Assembly (NCBI GenBank): GCA_002494165.1 | Contig: DLBH01000025.1 | Coordinates: 16,287 to 80,286 of the forward strand | Length of the DNA stretch: 64,000 nt | Direction: 5' to 3' | Origin: Lachnospiraceae bacterium UBA7026 | GTDB taxonomy: Bacteria > Bacillota > Clostridia > Lachnospirales > Lachnospiraceae | Shown here: piece after piece, positions 50,707 through 58,543 of the stretch | Numbering within the stretch: the stretch's first letter is position 1 | Layout: every line of letters starts with the position of its first letter | Position numbers and translations under genes: made by a program | Notes under the pieces: model-generated | Told to the model about the DNA's origin: nothing | The model's input: only the letters and a program-made list of their open reading frames with translations | The model's database searches: none

Positions 50707-50853
50707 GGGATTGAAATTTAGGCTTATTCGCCTTGGGTTGACAGTCTGGGTATAGCAGTTATGGATTAGCAGTATGGGAAAAACAGATTCGGAATAACAG
50801 CCGGAGATTAGTAGTTTAAAGATCCTGGAAAAGAGAAAGAAAGGATATTATCA

Positions 50854-52335
50854 ATGATCAGATGGGGCATTATAGGCGCGGGTAATATCGCACACCGTTT
50901 TGCGGAGAGTTTAAAACATGTGGAAGAGGGAGAGTTGATTGCCATCAGCTGCAGAAAGATGGAGAAGGCCCGGGCTTTTGCCGGGGAATATCCCTGCAGC
51001 TATTTATATGATGACGGAGGATATGGCCTCCTGGAGAATCCGGATGTAGATGCGGTCTATATCAGTCTCCCCCATGGTCTTCATTGTGAGTGGGCCATCC
51101 GGGCCATGAAGGCAGGTAAGGCTGTCCTTTGTGAGAAACCAGCGGTCCTTACTACTGAGGAGATGGACCAGATCTCCCAGACTTCCAGAGAGACAGGGAT
51201 ATTGTTTATGGAAGCTATGAAAACCAGGTTTGTCCCCATTCACCGACTTATAATAGAGATTTATGAAAAGGGGGTCGTCGGTCAGATCAGCAGGATTGAG
51301 ACTTCTCTCTGCAATAAATCTGAACAGAGGGCTCCGGACAAATACCTCTATGATCCGGTGCAAGGAGGTATTCTACTGGACTGCGGCATCTATTGCGCCA
51401 GCTGGATTGACGAACTGACTTCAGGAATATATGGTTCTCCGGAGGTCCGTAACGCTGATTTCAGAATGGAAGGAGAAGTGGAGAGCTATGCCAAAAGCTG
51501 GCTGCGCTACAAGAATTTGTCGGGAGACCAGGAACTGCGAGTTATGCTGGAGTGTGCCTTCGATGAGAAAAAGCCCAGGATGCTGACTATCCGCGGAGAC
51601 CAGGGAACCATAGAAGTCCCGGAGCTTCACAGGCCTGAGACCATGGAGATGACCCTTTCCCTGACAGAGAAAACCAGGGAAGAGGAGGCCTGGCTGGATG
51701 ATCTGGCAGCTACATGGAAGGGCCAGATCAGCTGGAATGAGAACAAGCAGGAAAAAAGATATGTATTTACACTGCCCTATGAGGTGGATGATTTTTATGG
51801 ACAGATCAGGCATTTTTGTCACTGCCTGCAGGAGGGACGCCAGGAAAGTCCTGTCATGTCCTTAGAGGCCTCCAGGGCCTGCATCGAGATTATTGAAATG
51901 ATCAGGGAAAGGAAACCGGATATTTCTTTCCATGGAATCTCAATCCAGTATAATAACCGGATTGTCCGGATTAATACAGATAGAAATCTACTTGATTTCC
52001 TGGATCAAAAGGGTAACGGGTCCCTGGAACTGGCGGACCACATTCACCGCTTTTACCAGGACAAATGGGGTAAGCCTTTGGAGATCAGCCGGGAGTCCCT
52101 GGCAGTGGAGATCCTGATCCATGTCTATTGTGACCTGGTCTTTGACCGGATCGACCGGATCGTAGAAAAGATTGGAAAACCAGGCAGGCTGCTAAAGGAT
52201 AAACTGGCATTTTTAAAAAGGGCTACGGAAGTCATTGATTGCGGAGAGAGAGCGGTGGACAGCAATCGTATCGTCTTTGACCAACTTGCTCCCTTCCGTC
52301 AGCTGCTTTTCCTGATTTTAGGAGATAAGGCCTGA
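50854..52335 (+). CDS. Gfo/Idh/MocA oxidoreductase with a C-terminal extra domain
   Basis: NAD(P)-dependent sugar or inositol-type oxidoreductase. WGIIGAGNIAHRFAESL gives the dinucleotide loop, VDAVYISLPHGLHCEWAIRA follows, and GKAVLCEKPAVLT near residue 90 holds the E-K-P catalytic Lys. The catalytic and dimer domain occupies about 125-365. Residues 375-493 form an additional, mostly helical domain that family members of usual length (about 330-390) lack; it starts after a NRIVRINTDRNLLDFLDQKG stretch and is not recognised. AGAAAGGA precedes the ATG. The natural substrate is unknown. Confidence 0.85.
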   Translation: MIRWGIIGAGNIAHRFAESLKHVEEGELIAISCRKMEKARAFAGEYPCSYLYDDGGYGLLENPDVDAVYISLPHGLHCEWAIRAMKAGKAVLCEKPAVLTTEEMDQISQTSRETGILFMEAMKTRFVPIHRLIIEIYEKGVVGQISRIETSLCNKSEQRAPDKYLYDPVQGGILLDCGIYCASWIDELTSGIYGSPEVRNADFRMEGEVESYAKSWLRYKNLSGDQELRVMLECAFDEKKPRMLTIRGDQGTIEVPELHRPETMEMTLSLTEKTREEEAWLDDLAATWKGQISWNENKQEKRYVFTLPYEVDDFYGQIRHFCHCLQEGRQESPVMSLEASRACIEIIEMIRERKPDISFHGISIQYNNRIVRINTDRNLLDFLDQKGNGSLELADHIHRFYQDKWGKPLEISRESLAVEILIHVYCDLVFDRIDRIVEKIGKPGRLLKDKLAFLKRATEVIDCGERAVDSNRIVFDQLAPFRQLLFLILGDKA

Positions 52336-52379
52336 GCTGATCCTGTAAAAGGAGCCTGGAAAAAGCAGGCCATTCTTCG

Positions 52380-52460
52380 TGATACAAATGACCTGGAACA
52401 AAAAAGTAAAAAGAGGGAGTTGGAAATAAGTTAAAAGAGAGGGTTGGAAATAAGGAAATA
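52380..52460 (+). repeat. Two near-identical 26-28-bp units after the Gfo/Idh gene
   Basis: AAAGAGGGAGTTGGAAATAAG and AGAGAGGGTTGGAAATAAG follow one another at about 52410 and 52437, in the 3' region of the oxidoreductase gene. Confidence 0.6.
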
Positions 52461-52481
52461 GAATCCCCGGGAATTAAACAA

Positions 52482-52533
52482 CCCGGCAGACCAGTAGAGT
52501 TCATGGGATGAGGCCTGGTTTGCCGGGCTTTTT
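52482..52533 (+). terminator. Terminator of the Gfo/Idh transcript
   Basis: CCCGGCAGACCAG (52482-52494) pairs with CTGGTTTGCCGGG (52515-52527) with one G-T pair, followed by CTTTTTC. Confidence 0.9.
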
Positions 52534-52576
52534 CTTATTGCTAATATATTATTGGTAATATTTCCTGGGCGGGAGC

Positions 52577-53230
52577 CTATGCTTTGGGAAAATCAGCGAT
52601 GATGACCAGTTTCACTTTGTCGCCGGCAACACCAACCTGGACATCGCTGGCGATATTGGCTACGATAGATTTCTCCAGCTCATCCCAGGCCTGCCGGGCT
52701 TCCGGACTTTCGCTGGCCTGCTTCCTGACCTGTTTTTTATATTTCTGCAGGGACCAGACCTGGCTTTGGGATATGCCGGCTGAACCAAAATAGAGGGGGT
52801 CATTGGCCAGGTTCTCATCGTAGGGCATGAGGTCCATGCCTTCTTTGATCAGTTCCCAGTTCTCAGACTTTTGCACGTTATAGGCAAAGGACTCGAAAAC
52901 GGCCCGGATTTTATTAAATACTCCCTTTTCCATGATATTGTCACCGGATTTGGAGAGGGCCAGCAGTTCCCTTTTTTTCTCCTCCGCGTCCTCGGCTGTG
53001 GCCTGGATGGTCATGACGCACCGGTCTTTCTGGCTTTCTATATAGAAGTCTCCCCTGAAGTTACCCGCCAGGGAACGAAGCATGTTAAGACTTTCCTCTG
53101 CCAGCAGCCGGAGATGGAGGGCATATTTTTTCTCAAAACCCTGCTGGCCGGCAAATTCTTCAGTCACCCTGAGAACCTTGGCCAGGCCTTTTCCTTTGTT
53201 ATTTACTTGAATTCTTTCTGTCTGCATCAT
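52577..53230 (-). CDS. Conserved hypothetical, possible degenerate GHKL ATPase-like protein
   Basis: A 217-residue soluble protein. ALHLRLLAEESLNMLRSLAG at about residues 37-56 resembles the N-box helix of anti-sigma/GHKL kinases, and DFYIESQKDRCVMTIQAT follows like the next strands, but the G1/G2 nucleotide loops (D-x-G-x-G) are not visible. The C-terminal 80 residues are helical, then end in strand VKLVIIADFPKA. ATG 53230 or 53227 follows GAAAGGAG; a longer frame from 53269 lacks a site. It is a single gene between convergent Gfo/Idh and divergent bcp. Function unknown. Confidence 0.5.
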   Translation of the reverse strand: MMQTERIQVNNKGKGLAKVLRVTEEFAGQQGFEKKYALHLRLLAEESLNMLRSLAGNFRGDFYIESQKDRCVMTIQATAEDAEEKKRELLALSKSGDNIMEKGVFNKIRAVFESFAYNVQKSENWELIKEGMDLMPYDENLANDPLYFGSAGISQSQVWSLQKYKKQVRKQASESPEARQAWDELEKSIVANIASDVQVGVAGDKVKLVIIADFPKA

Positions 53231-53482
53231 AAGCTCCTTTCTGTGGGAAATAATCCGACGCCTGGGCATCCGATCAAAAGACAGGGATGCTGGATGAAGC
53301 AGCTCCTGCGGTAGACTCTCCCGGTTCTTTTTCCATATTATAGCGAAAAAAAGTCCATGCTACAACTAAAGAAATAATTACGTCCATCTTTTGTCTTGTA
53401 TTTCCAACGCTTCCAGGCATGGGAGATTTTATTCTATAGCAAGAAGAAATAAAATCTGGAATAAGTTCCTGGCCTCTTCCCC

Positions 53483-53522
53483 TTGCTAAGGGCCCGTGGA
53501 ATTCGTTATAATAAATTATAGT
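53483..53522 (+). promoter_or_regulatory. bcp promoter with PerR-like palindrome
   Basis: TTGCTA and TATAAT are 18 nt apart (-10 at 53507-53512). Overlapping the -10, TTATAAT-AA-ATTATAG (53506-53521) is a near-palindrome like the PerR box TTATAATnATTATAA but with a two-base centre. Confidence 0.5.
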
Positions 53523-53567
53523 AAATGCAGATTATATTTATTCACAGAATTTTAAAGGGAGAAGAAT

Positions 53568-54035
53568 ATGTTAGAAACAGGAAGCCTGGCACCGGACTTT
53601 GAGCTGCCGGACCAGAATGGTCAGAACCATAAATTAAGTGATTACAGGGGGAAGAAGGTAGTCCTCTACTTTTATCCCAGAGATAATACAGCAGGCTGTT
53701 CCAAACAGGCTTGTGCCTTTGGAGATCTCTATCCCCAGTTTCAGGAGAAAGGGGCCGTGGTCCTCGGTGTCAGTAAGGATACGGTAAAGTCCCACAAGCG
53801 ATTCGAGGAGAAATATGGCCTTCCCTTCACCCTTCTTTCCGACACGGAGAAGACGGTGATCCAGGCCTATGATGTATGGAAAGAGAAGAAAATGTATGGC
53901 AAGGTTTCCATGGGCGTAGTCAGGTCCACTTACCTGATCGATGAAGAGGGTGTGATCATCGAGGCCTTTGGCAAGGTCAAGGCCGCTGATAATCCCGGCC
54001 AGATGCTGGAGGAGCTGAAGCAGCTTCAGGATTAG
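53568..54035 (+). CDS. bcp: Thiol peroxidase of the BCP/PrxQ family
   Basis: Thioredoxin-dependent peroxidase that reduces hydrogen peroxide and organic hydroperoxides. GSLAPDFELPDQNGQNHKLS opens the fold; VVLYFYPRDNTAGCSKQACA holds the peroxidatic Cys (GCSK) and, five residues on, a resolving Cys (QAC), the PrxQ pattern. VLGVSKDTVKSHKRFEEKYG and the closing FGKVKAADNPGQMLEEL are family typical. The 155 residues are normal. AAGGGAGAAG precedes the ATG. The promoter carries a PerR-like palindrome. Confidence 0.94.
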   Translation: MLETGSLAPDFELPDQNGQNHKLSDYRGKKVVLYFYPRDNTAGCSKQACAFGDLYPQFQEKGAVVLGVSKDTVKSHKRFEEKYGLPFTLLSDTEKTVIQAYDVWKEKKMYGKVSMGVVRSTYLIDEEGVIIEAFGKVKAADNPGQMLEELKQLQD

Positions 54036-54039
54036 CCCT

Positions 54040-54230
54040 GAGCCAGCAGATCTTAACCGGCAGCTTTGCGCCGCCAGACCTAAACTACCAGGCCTGAACT
54101 GCCAGACCCAAGTTGCCAGACCAGAGCTGTCAGACCAGAGCTGTCAGACCTGAACTGCCAGACCCAAGCTGCCGGACCTGAGCATCCATACTTGAGCCAG
54201 CAGACCTTAGCTGCCGGCTTTGGGCCGGAA
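54040..54230 (+). repeat. Degenerate ~15-bp repeats between bcp and nitroreductase
   Basis: About a dozen units of the type GCCAGACC-TGAACT or CTGCCAGACCCAAG run from 54045 to 54225, with GAGCTGTCAGACCA occurring twice in tandem. The copies are uneven in length (14-16 bp) and diverged. Confidence 0.8.
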
Positions 54231-54268
54231 GAAGTCTGGTTTTTGAAAAATAGTATAAGGAGGATAAT

Positions 54269-54793
54269 ATGGAACTTTTAGACCTTATGTTGAAAAGAAG
54301 AAGTATCCGTGCCTATAAGGATGAGAAGATTGAAGACGATAAACTTGATAAGATTATCAAGGCCGGTATGCTGGCCCCCAGCAGTAGGAATGGGCACGCG
54401 GGTGAGATGATTCTTGTCAGGGACAAGGAAGTTCTTAAGGCCCTGGCGGATATTAAGCCGGGATCTGCCGCCATGATTGCAGGAGCAGACTGTGCCGTGG
54501 TTGTGATCGGTAATCGGGAAAAGACTGATGTATGGATGGAAGACAGTGCCATTATCATGACTCAGATGCATCTCATGGCCACAGACCAGGGTGTGGGCAG
54601 CTGCTGGGTTCAGTGCCGGGGCAGAAAGCATGCCGATGGCAGGACCTGCGACCAGGTAGCCAGGGATCTTCTGGCTTATCCGGAAGCTTACGAGCTGGAA
54701 TCGATTCTGGCCCTGGGCATGCCGGCCGAGGAAAAACCGGCTTATGACCCTGACCATATCAAGGGTAACCAGGTCCACTGGGACAAGTTTTAA
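54269..54793 (+). CDS. Nitroreductase family protein (second copy)
   Basis: FMN-dependent nitroreductase, 174 residues. MLKRRSIRAYKDEKIEDDKL at the start, AGMLAPSSRNGHAGEMILV near residue 32 and TDQGVGSCWVQCRG near 112 are the family blocks. It differs clearly from the copy at 30.2 kb (SRNGHA in place of the usual STANQQP), so it is a separate subgroup. Two Cys are in the SCWVQCRG segment. AAGGAGGAT precedes the ATG. It stands between repeats and a patatin gene. Confidence 0.88.
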   Translation: MELLDLMLKRRSIRAYKDEKIEDDKLDKIIKAGMLAPSSRNGHAGEMILVRDKEVLKALADIKPGSAAMIAGADCAVVVIGNREKTDVWMEDSAIIMTQMHLMATDQGVGSCWVQCRGRKHADGRTCDQVARDLLAYPEAYELESILALGMPAEEKPAYDPDHIKGNQVHWDKF

Positions 54794-54882
54794 CTAGCCG
54801 GCCCCAGGCCGGGGGCCGCGGACTGGTTTGATACAAAAACCAGAGACTGGATAAAGATATTTAACAGAGCGGGGGTGGTGCT

Positions 54883-56010
54883 ATGATTAACAGGGATTCC
54901 CTGAATAAGCTGCTGGAGCTGGCAGGAGATGATGATTTTAAAAGGCGGGCGGAAAGTATTGCCGACAGCCTGGACCATAGCAAACGGATCAGTGACATCT
55001 ACCGGCATCCGGCAGATAAGAAAGTACGGCTGCAGGACATGGAGGAAGGACTTTCAGAAGAGGTGAAGGTTAAGGCGGCAAAGGATTGTTCCGGCATCGC
55101 CCTCATTTTAAATGGCGGCGGGGCCAAAGGCTGCTACCAGACAGGGGTTTTTAAGGCCCTGTCTGAAGGCTCCCTATTGCCGGGAGAGATCAAGGCCTAT
55201 TCCGGAACATCGGCAGGAGCCCTCAACGCAGCGGTATTTTCCAGCTTTGGCCCTGAGAAAGGAGAGGAGCTCTGGTCTGGAATTCTGGAAAATAATCTGA
55301 TGACCTTGAATGACCTGCTTTATCCCAGCCTGGTTAATGACAAGAATCTTGAATTATTGATCAGGACCAGCGGAGTCCTGGACCAGCTCACCATGGACAA
55401 GGCACTGGTGTCCGTGTCTTCTTTTAACACAGATACAGCCTACCCCAAAGATGTGATACTCAATGACCTGGACCCGGAAAAAAAGCTGTCCTGGCTTATG
55501 GCCAGCGCGGCCTACCCGGTTGCCTTTGAGAAGCAGACCATCGATGACACGGTTTTTATAGATGGAGGAATTCCTGTATTTGGCAGTAATATGCCAGTGG
55601 CGCCCCTCTATCATCTGGGCTTTCGCCGTTTTATCGTGGTCCATTGTTCCTCCAGGAAAGAGGCTGGAGACTGGGCCTCCCTGGACCGGCTGAACATCAG
55701 TCTTAACGAAGAGGAGTATTATAACGGAGCCTGCTTTGTCCATATATATCCTTCCCGGGATCTGGGCGGCCTGGTGGATGGCACTATGAATTTTGATCAT
55801 GATTATATTGTGAAGACCATGGAACTGGGATATGAGGATGCCCATAAGCTGGAGGAGGATTACAAGATACTTGGCCAGGATGGAGAGAGGGAAGAAGATC
55901 CCATAGAGAGAGAACTGGCCAGAATGCGGGAGATCCATATGCTTAATGGGGTCCGCTTCCGCAATTACCGGGAGCTTCTTGAGGATCTCCAGTCAAGATT
56001 AAAAAGATAA
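54883..56010 (+). CDS. Patatin-like phospholipase
   Basis: Cytosolic or membrane-associated acyl hydrolase of the patatin family with a Ser-Asp dyad. NGGGAKGCYQTGVFKAL near residue 84 is the oxyanion loop, SGTSAGALNAAVFSSF near 107 holds the catalytic Ser (G-T-S-A-G), and FIDGGIPVFGSN near 226 the catalytic Asp (DGG). The 75-residue leader is helical and specific to this group. The C-terminus (about 310-375) is charged and helical. No signal peptide. GGGGGTGG precedes the ATG. It is followed by proC after 26 nt. Confidence 0.88.
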   Translation: MINRDSLNKLLELAGDDDFKRRAESIADSLDHSKRISDIYRHPADKKVRLQDMEEGLSEEVKVKAAKDCSGIALILNGGGAKGCYQTGVFKALSEGSLLPGEIKAYSGTSAGALNAAVFSSFGPEKGEELWSGILENNLMTLNDLLYPSLVNDKNLELLIRTSGVLDQLTMDKALVSVSSFNTDTAYPKDVILNDLDPEKKLSWLMASAAYPVAFEKQTIDDTVFIDGGIPVFGSNMPVAPLYHLGFRRFIVVHCSSRKEAGDWASLDRLNISLNEEEYYNGACFVHIYPSRDLGGLVDGTMNFDHDYIVKTMELGYEDAHKLEEDYKILGQDGEREEDPIERELARMREIHMLNGVRFRNYRELLEDLQSRLKR

Positions 56011-56036
56011 GTCATTATAAAGAGAGGAAGAATACC

Positions 56037-56831
56037 ATGATGAAATTAGCAGTGATCGGATGTGGCAACATGGCTTCGGCCATTATCGGAGGCCTGGTTG
56101 GCAAGGGCCTTTTAGAGGGCCGGGATATCACAGCCTCAGACAAGCTGGAGGAGGCCAGGGCCAGGATGAGCAGGTCTTTTGGCGTCAATGTGACCGAAGA
56201 TAACAGAGCCTGCGTAAAGGATGCGGACCTGGTGCTTTTGGCCGTGAAGCCGGGAGTGTTTCCCCTGGTGGCACCGGAAATTAAGGACCTGGTCAGGGGT
56301 AAGCTGATCCTTTCTATTATGGCGGGTAAATCAATCAGTGACCTGGAAGAACTTCTGGGACCTGACCAGAAGATCGTCAGGGCCATGCCTAATACACCGG
56401 CCCTTGTGGGTGCCGGTATCACCGGTTATTGCCCCAATGCCCATGTTAGTCCCCGTGACCTGGACCAGGTAAAAACTATCCTGGAGGCCTTCAGCCAGGC
56501 AGAGCAGGTGCCTGAGAGCCTGATGGCAGTGGTCACCTCTGTCAGTGGTTCCTCTCCTGCCTATGTCTACATGTTTATTGAAGCGATGGCTGATGCGGCG
56601 GTGGCTGACGGTATGCCCAGAAAGCAGGCCTATCATTTCGCGGCCCAGACTGTCCTTGGTTCTGCCAAGATGGTTCTGGAGACTGGAAGGCATCCGGGAG
56701 AGCTTAAAGATATGGTCTGCTCTCCGGCAGGAACAACCATAGAAGGTGTGACCAAACTTGAGGAAAAAGGATTCAGGACCGCTGTGATTGAAGCGGTCAG
56801 GGCCTGCACCGAAAAAGCATTGAATATGTAA
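56037..56831 (+). CDS. proC: Pyrroline-5-carboxylate reductase
   Basis: Last enzyme of proline synthesis: reduces pyrroline-5-carboxylate with NAD(P)H. LAVIGCGNMASAIIGGLVGK gives the dinucleotide loop, VLLAVKPGVFPLV follows, RAMPNTPALVGAGITG near residue 120 is the substrate-contact block and SGSSPAYVYMFIEAMADAA near 165 with a P5C signature ending PAGTTIEGV closes the domain. The 264-residue length is standard. AGAGAGGAAG precedes the first of two adjacent ATG codons. proA and proB are elsewhere. Confidence 0.95.
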   Translation: MMKLAVIGCGNMASAIIGGLVGKGLLEGRDITASDKLEEARARMSRSFGVNVTEDNRACVKDADLVLLAVKPGVFPLVAPEIKDLVRGKLILSIMAGKSISDLEELLGPDQKIVRAMPNTPALVGAGITGYCPNAHVSPRDLDQVKTILEAFSQAEQVPESLMAVVTSVSGSSPAYVYMFIEAMADAAVADGMPRKQAYHFAAQTVLGSAKMVLETGRHPGELKDMVCSPAGTTIEGVTKLEEKGFRTAVIEAVRACTEKALNM

Positions 56832-56853
56832 GCTGTTGAATTATCTTTTATTA

Positions 56854-56862
56854 TGTTATAAT
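56854..56862 (+). promoter_or_regulatory. Extended -10 promoter of the zinc-ribbon gene
   Basis: TGT-TATAAT with the hexamer at 56857-56862. Transcription would start near 56868-56870, exactly at an ATG that would otherwise be the translation start, so the downstream TTG is preferred. Confidence 0.5.
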
Positions 56863-56924
56863 TTAGAATGACTATCATAGTAATACCAGTAATACCAGCC
56901 TGGCTGGTGAAGGGAGGGAGTCCA

Positions 56925-57194
56925 TTGTATTTTGTACCTGAAGGAACGGAAATATGCGGCTACTATGAGTGTGAAGAGTGTCATAACAGGTTTCTGGATA
57001 CAGGGACAGGCCCCAGAATGATTTGTCCTTATTGCGGGGAGGAGCCGGATATGGAGATCGGTCCTGATGACCTTATGCCCGAGCCGGAGGAACATGCCCT
57101 GCTGGTGGAGATAATCAGAGGTAAGGAGGAGATTGAGAAGTACGATCAACTTTTGAGCCTGGCAATCACAGGAGGTAATTTTGATTGGATCTGA
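56925..57194 (+). CDS. Small zinc-ribbon protein
   Basis: An 89-residue protein with a C4 zinc ribbon: C-G-Y-Y-E-C-E-E-C in the start and MICPYCGEEPDMEIGPDD after it. The C-terminal half is acidic and helical (EEHALLVEIIRGKEEIEKYD). The start is taken at TTG 56925, which has AAGGGAGGG at 6 nt; the ATG at 56868 sits at the predicted transcription start and has no binding site. Such small ribbons often act as nucleic-acid or protein adaptors, but there is no specific evidence here. Confidence 0.65.
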   Translation: MYFVPEGTEICGYYECEECHNRFLDTGTGPRMICPYCGEEPDMEIGPDDLMPEPEEHALLVEIIRGKEEIEKYDQLLSLAITGGNFDWI

Positions 57195-57328
57195 TGGCGG
57201 ACTGGACAGCGATATAGTTTTTTAATAGGACGGATCATGATGGAGCCGCTGGCGGTGAACACGGATATGGGAAAAGTATTTTGCCATAATTTAAGAGGGT
57301 GTTTTAAGTTTAATTAAGGGAGATGTCT

Positions 57329-58111
57329 ATGATGCAGAGAAAATATATCAAAATGGCCATTATAACAGGGCTTTCCCTGGCTATGTGGGGACTGGCCGGT
57401 TGTGGATCGGCCGGAGGAGCAGACCAGGTGAAAGAAGAGGCGACAGAGATTGTGGTTGAGGCCACCAGTGGAAGCCACACGCAAACAGTGACAGAGACTT
57501 CAGAGGCAGTTGTGACTGAGGCCGGGGCAGATGAGACTAAGCCGGCTCCAGCGGACAAGGAGGGAGCAGGACAGGGAGTGAAAGAAGGAGCTTCATGGTA
57601 TGATGATATCCTGACTGACAGTCAGCTGGCCTATGAGTTTGGGGGAGAGACTTACAGCCTGGGCAATTACGATTATTATGCCTTGATTGACCTGGCCGGA
57701 GATGGTAATCCTGAGCTGGTTTTATCTACAACAGATGAATCATTTCTTATTATGGATAATCAGGCAATCATTCTGGCCCAGGTGGACGGGGAAGTACGGA
57801 TACTTGGCGTTTATGACTATGGAGGAGGCTGTTCCCTCTACTATAACGAGACAGAAAGTAAGCTGGGATGGTATACCCGCCTTTCCGGCCAGTCCAACAG
57901 CTATGTTTACACTCTGGAAGATGGGGCCCTTAAGGAGATAGAATCCCTGGATTCCTACCAGCCTTTCCATGATCCTGGAACTGAGGGCCTGAATAAGGAG
58001 AATAAATTCTATATTAATGGAGCTGAGGTTTCAGAGAAAGAATTCCAGAAAGAATACAGCAAGTATTTTTCTGACGATGAAGTCCTGACTTATGAGCCCA
58101 TTAACCGCTAG
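57329..58111 (+). CDS. Hypothetical lipoprotein
   Basis: A 260-residue lipoprotein: lipobox LAGC with Cys at residue 25. A Glu/Thr-rich linker (about 30-85) leads to a domain with DILTDSQLAYEFGGETYSLG, YYALIDLAGDGNPELVLSTT and IILAQVDGEVRILGVYDYGG, an FG-GAP-like calcium-binding repeat pattern (D-x-x-G-D-G-x-x-E-L). The role is unknown; surface calcium or peptide binding is possible. The start is ATG 57329, 6 nt after AAGGGAG. A terminator follows the stop at about 85 nt. Confidence 0.7.
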   Translation: MMQRKYIKMAIITGLSLAMWGLAGCGSAGGADQVKEEATEIVVEATSGSHTQTVTETSEAVVTEAGADETKPAPADKEGAGQGVKEGASWYDDILTDSQLAYEFGGETYSLGNYDYYALIDLAGDGNPELVLSTTDESFLIMDNQAIILAQVDGEVRILGVYDYGGGCSLYYNETESKLGWYTRLSGQSNSYVYTLEDGALKEIESLDSYQPFHDPGTEGLNKENKFYINGAEVSEKEFQKEYSKYFSDDEVLTYEPINR

Positions 58112-58195
58112 GATAAGCGGTCGTCTATTCATGGAGGGCAAAGGGTCCGGGTTAGCCGGACTGACATATCCGCTAAATAATAATATGTGATAGTA

Positions 58196-58249
58196 ATATC
58201 CTGAACCAGGTGAGGCCGGAAGGTCTTACGAGGTTCAGGATATTTTTTT
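58196..58249 (+). terminator. Terminator after the lipoprotein gene
   Basis: ATATCCTGAACC pairs with GGTTCAGGATAT (12 bp, perfect) around a 24-nt loop, followed by seven T. It is the strongest terminator in the window. Confidence 0.95.
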
Positions 58250-58410
58250 ATAGAAAGATTTTTGGTTTCCCAGTGAAATAAAAACCCTCCGGGGGATGGG
58301 CCTTACACACGATCGGGATTATCCCAGATAGCCTAAAATATAATGCCGGCGGGGAAATAGTCGCTTGTCCGATGGAGGGCATCCAACTGGCAAAAAGTCT
58401 CTTAAAATAA
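58250..58410. other. Unassigned GC-rich leader-like stretch
   Basis: Between the terminator and the regulator promoter is a stretch with CCCTCC (58290) and GGAGGG (58374) complementary over about 80 nt and several G-runs. No coding region. It could be a structured RNA or a remnant. Confidence 0.3.
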
Positions 58411-58414
58411 TAAT

Positions 58415-58444
58415 AAATTTGTTATTTTCTAAAATAACAAATTT
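58415..58444. promoter_or_regulatory. 30-bp perfect AT-rich palindrome
   Basis: AAATTTGTTATTTT-CT-AAAATAACAAATTT (14-bp arms, 2-nt centre). It ends 3 nt before the -35 box of the regulator gene, so it could be an operator or activator site; followed by TTTTT it could also terminate. Confidence 0.75.
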
Positions 58445-58447
58445 TTA

Positions 58448-58497
58448 TTGACTAAATAAGAGGGTAAGAATATAATTAATTGTACAAAATTAATTAT
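58448..58497 (+). promoter_or_regulatory. Promoter with overlapping OhrR-type operator
   Basis: TTGACT (58448-58453), 17 nt, TATAAT (58471-58476). Over the -10 and start lies an inverted repeat ATAATTAATT-GTACAA-AATTAATTAT (58472-58497), 10-bp arms. The centre AATTGTACAAAATT recalls OhrR/MarR operators (TACAATT/AATTGTA). This is a layout for autoregulated repression. Confidence 0.8.
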
Positions 58498-58543
58498 AAA
58501 TTCTGTTTGTTTTAATTTCAAAATATTTAAGAGGTGATTTGGA

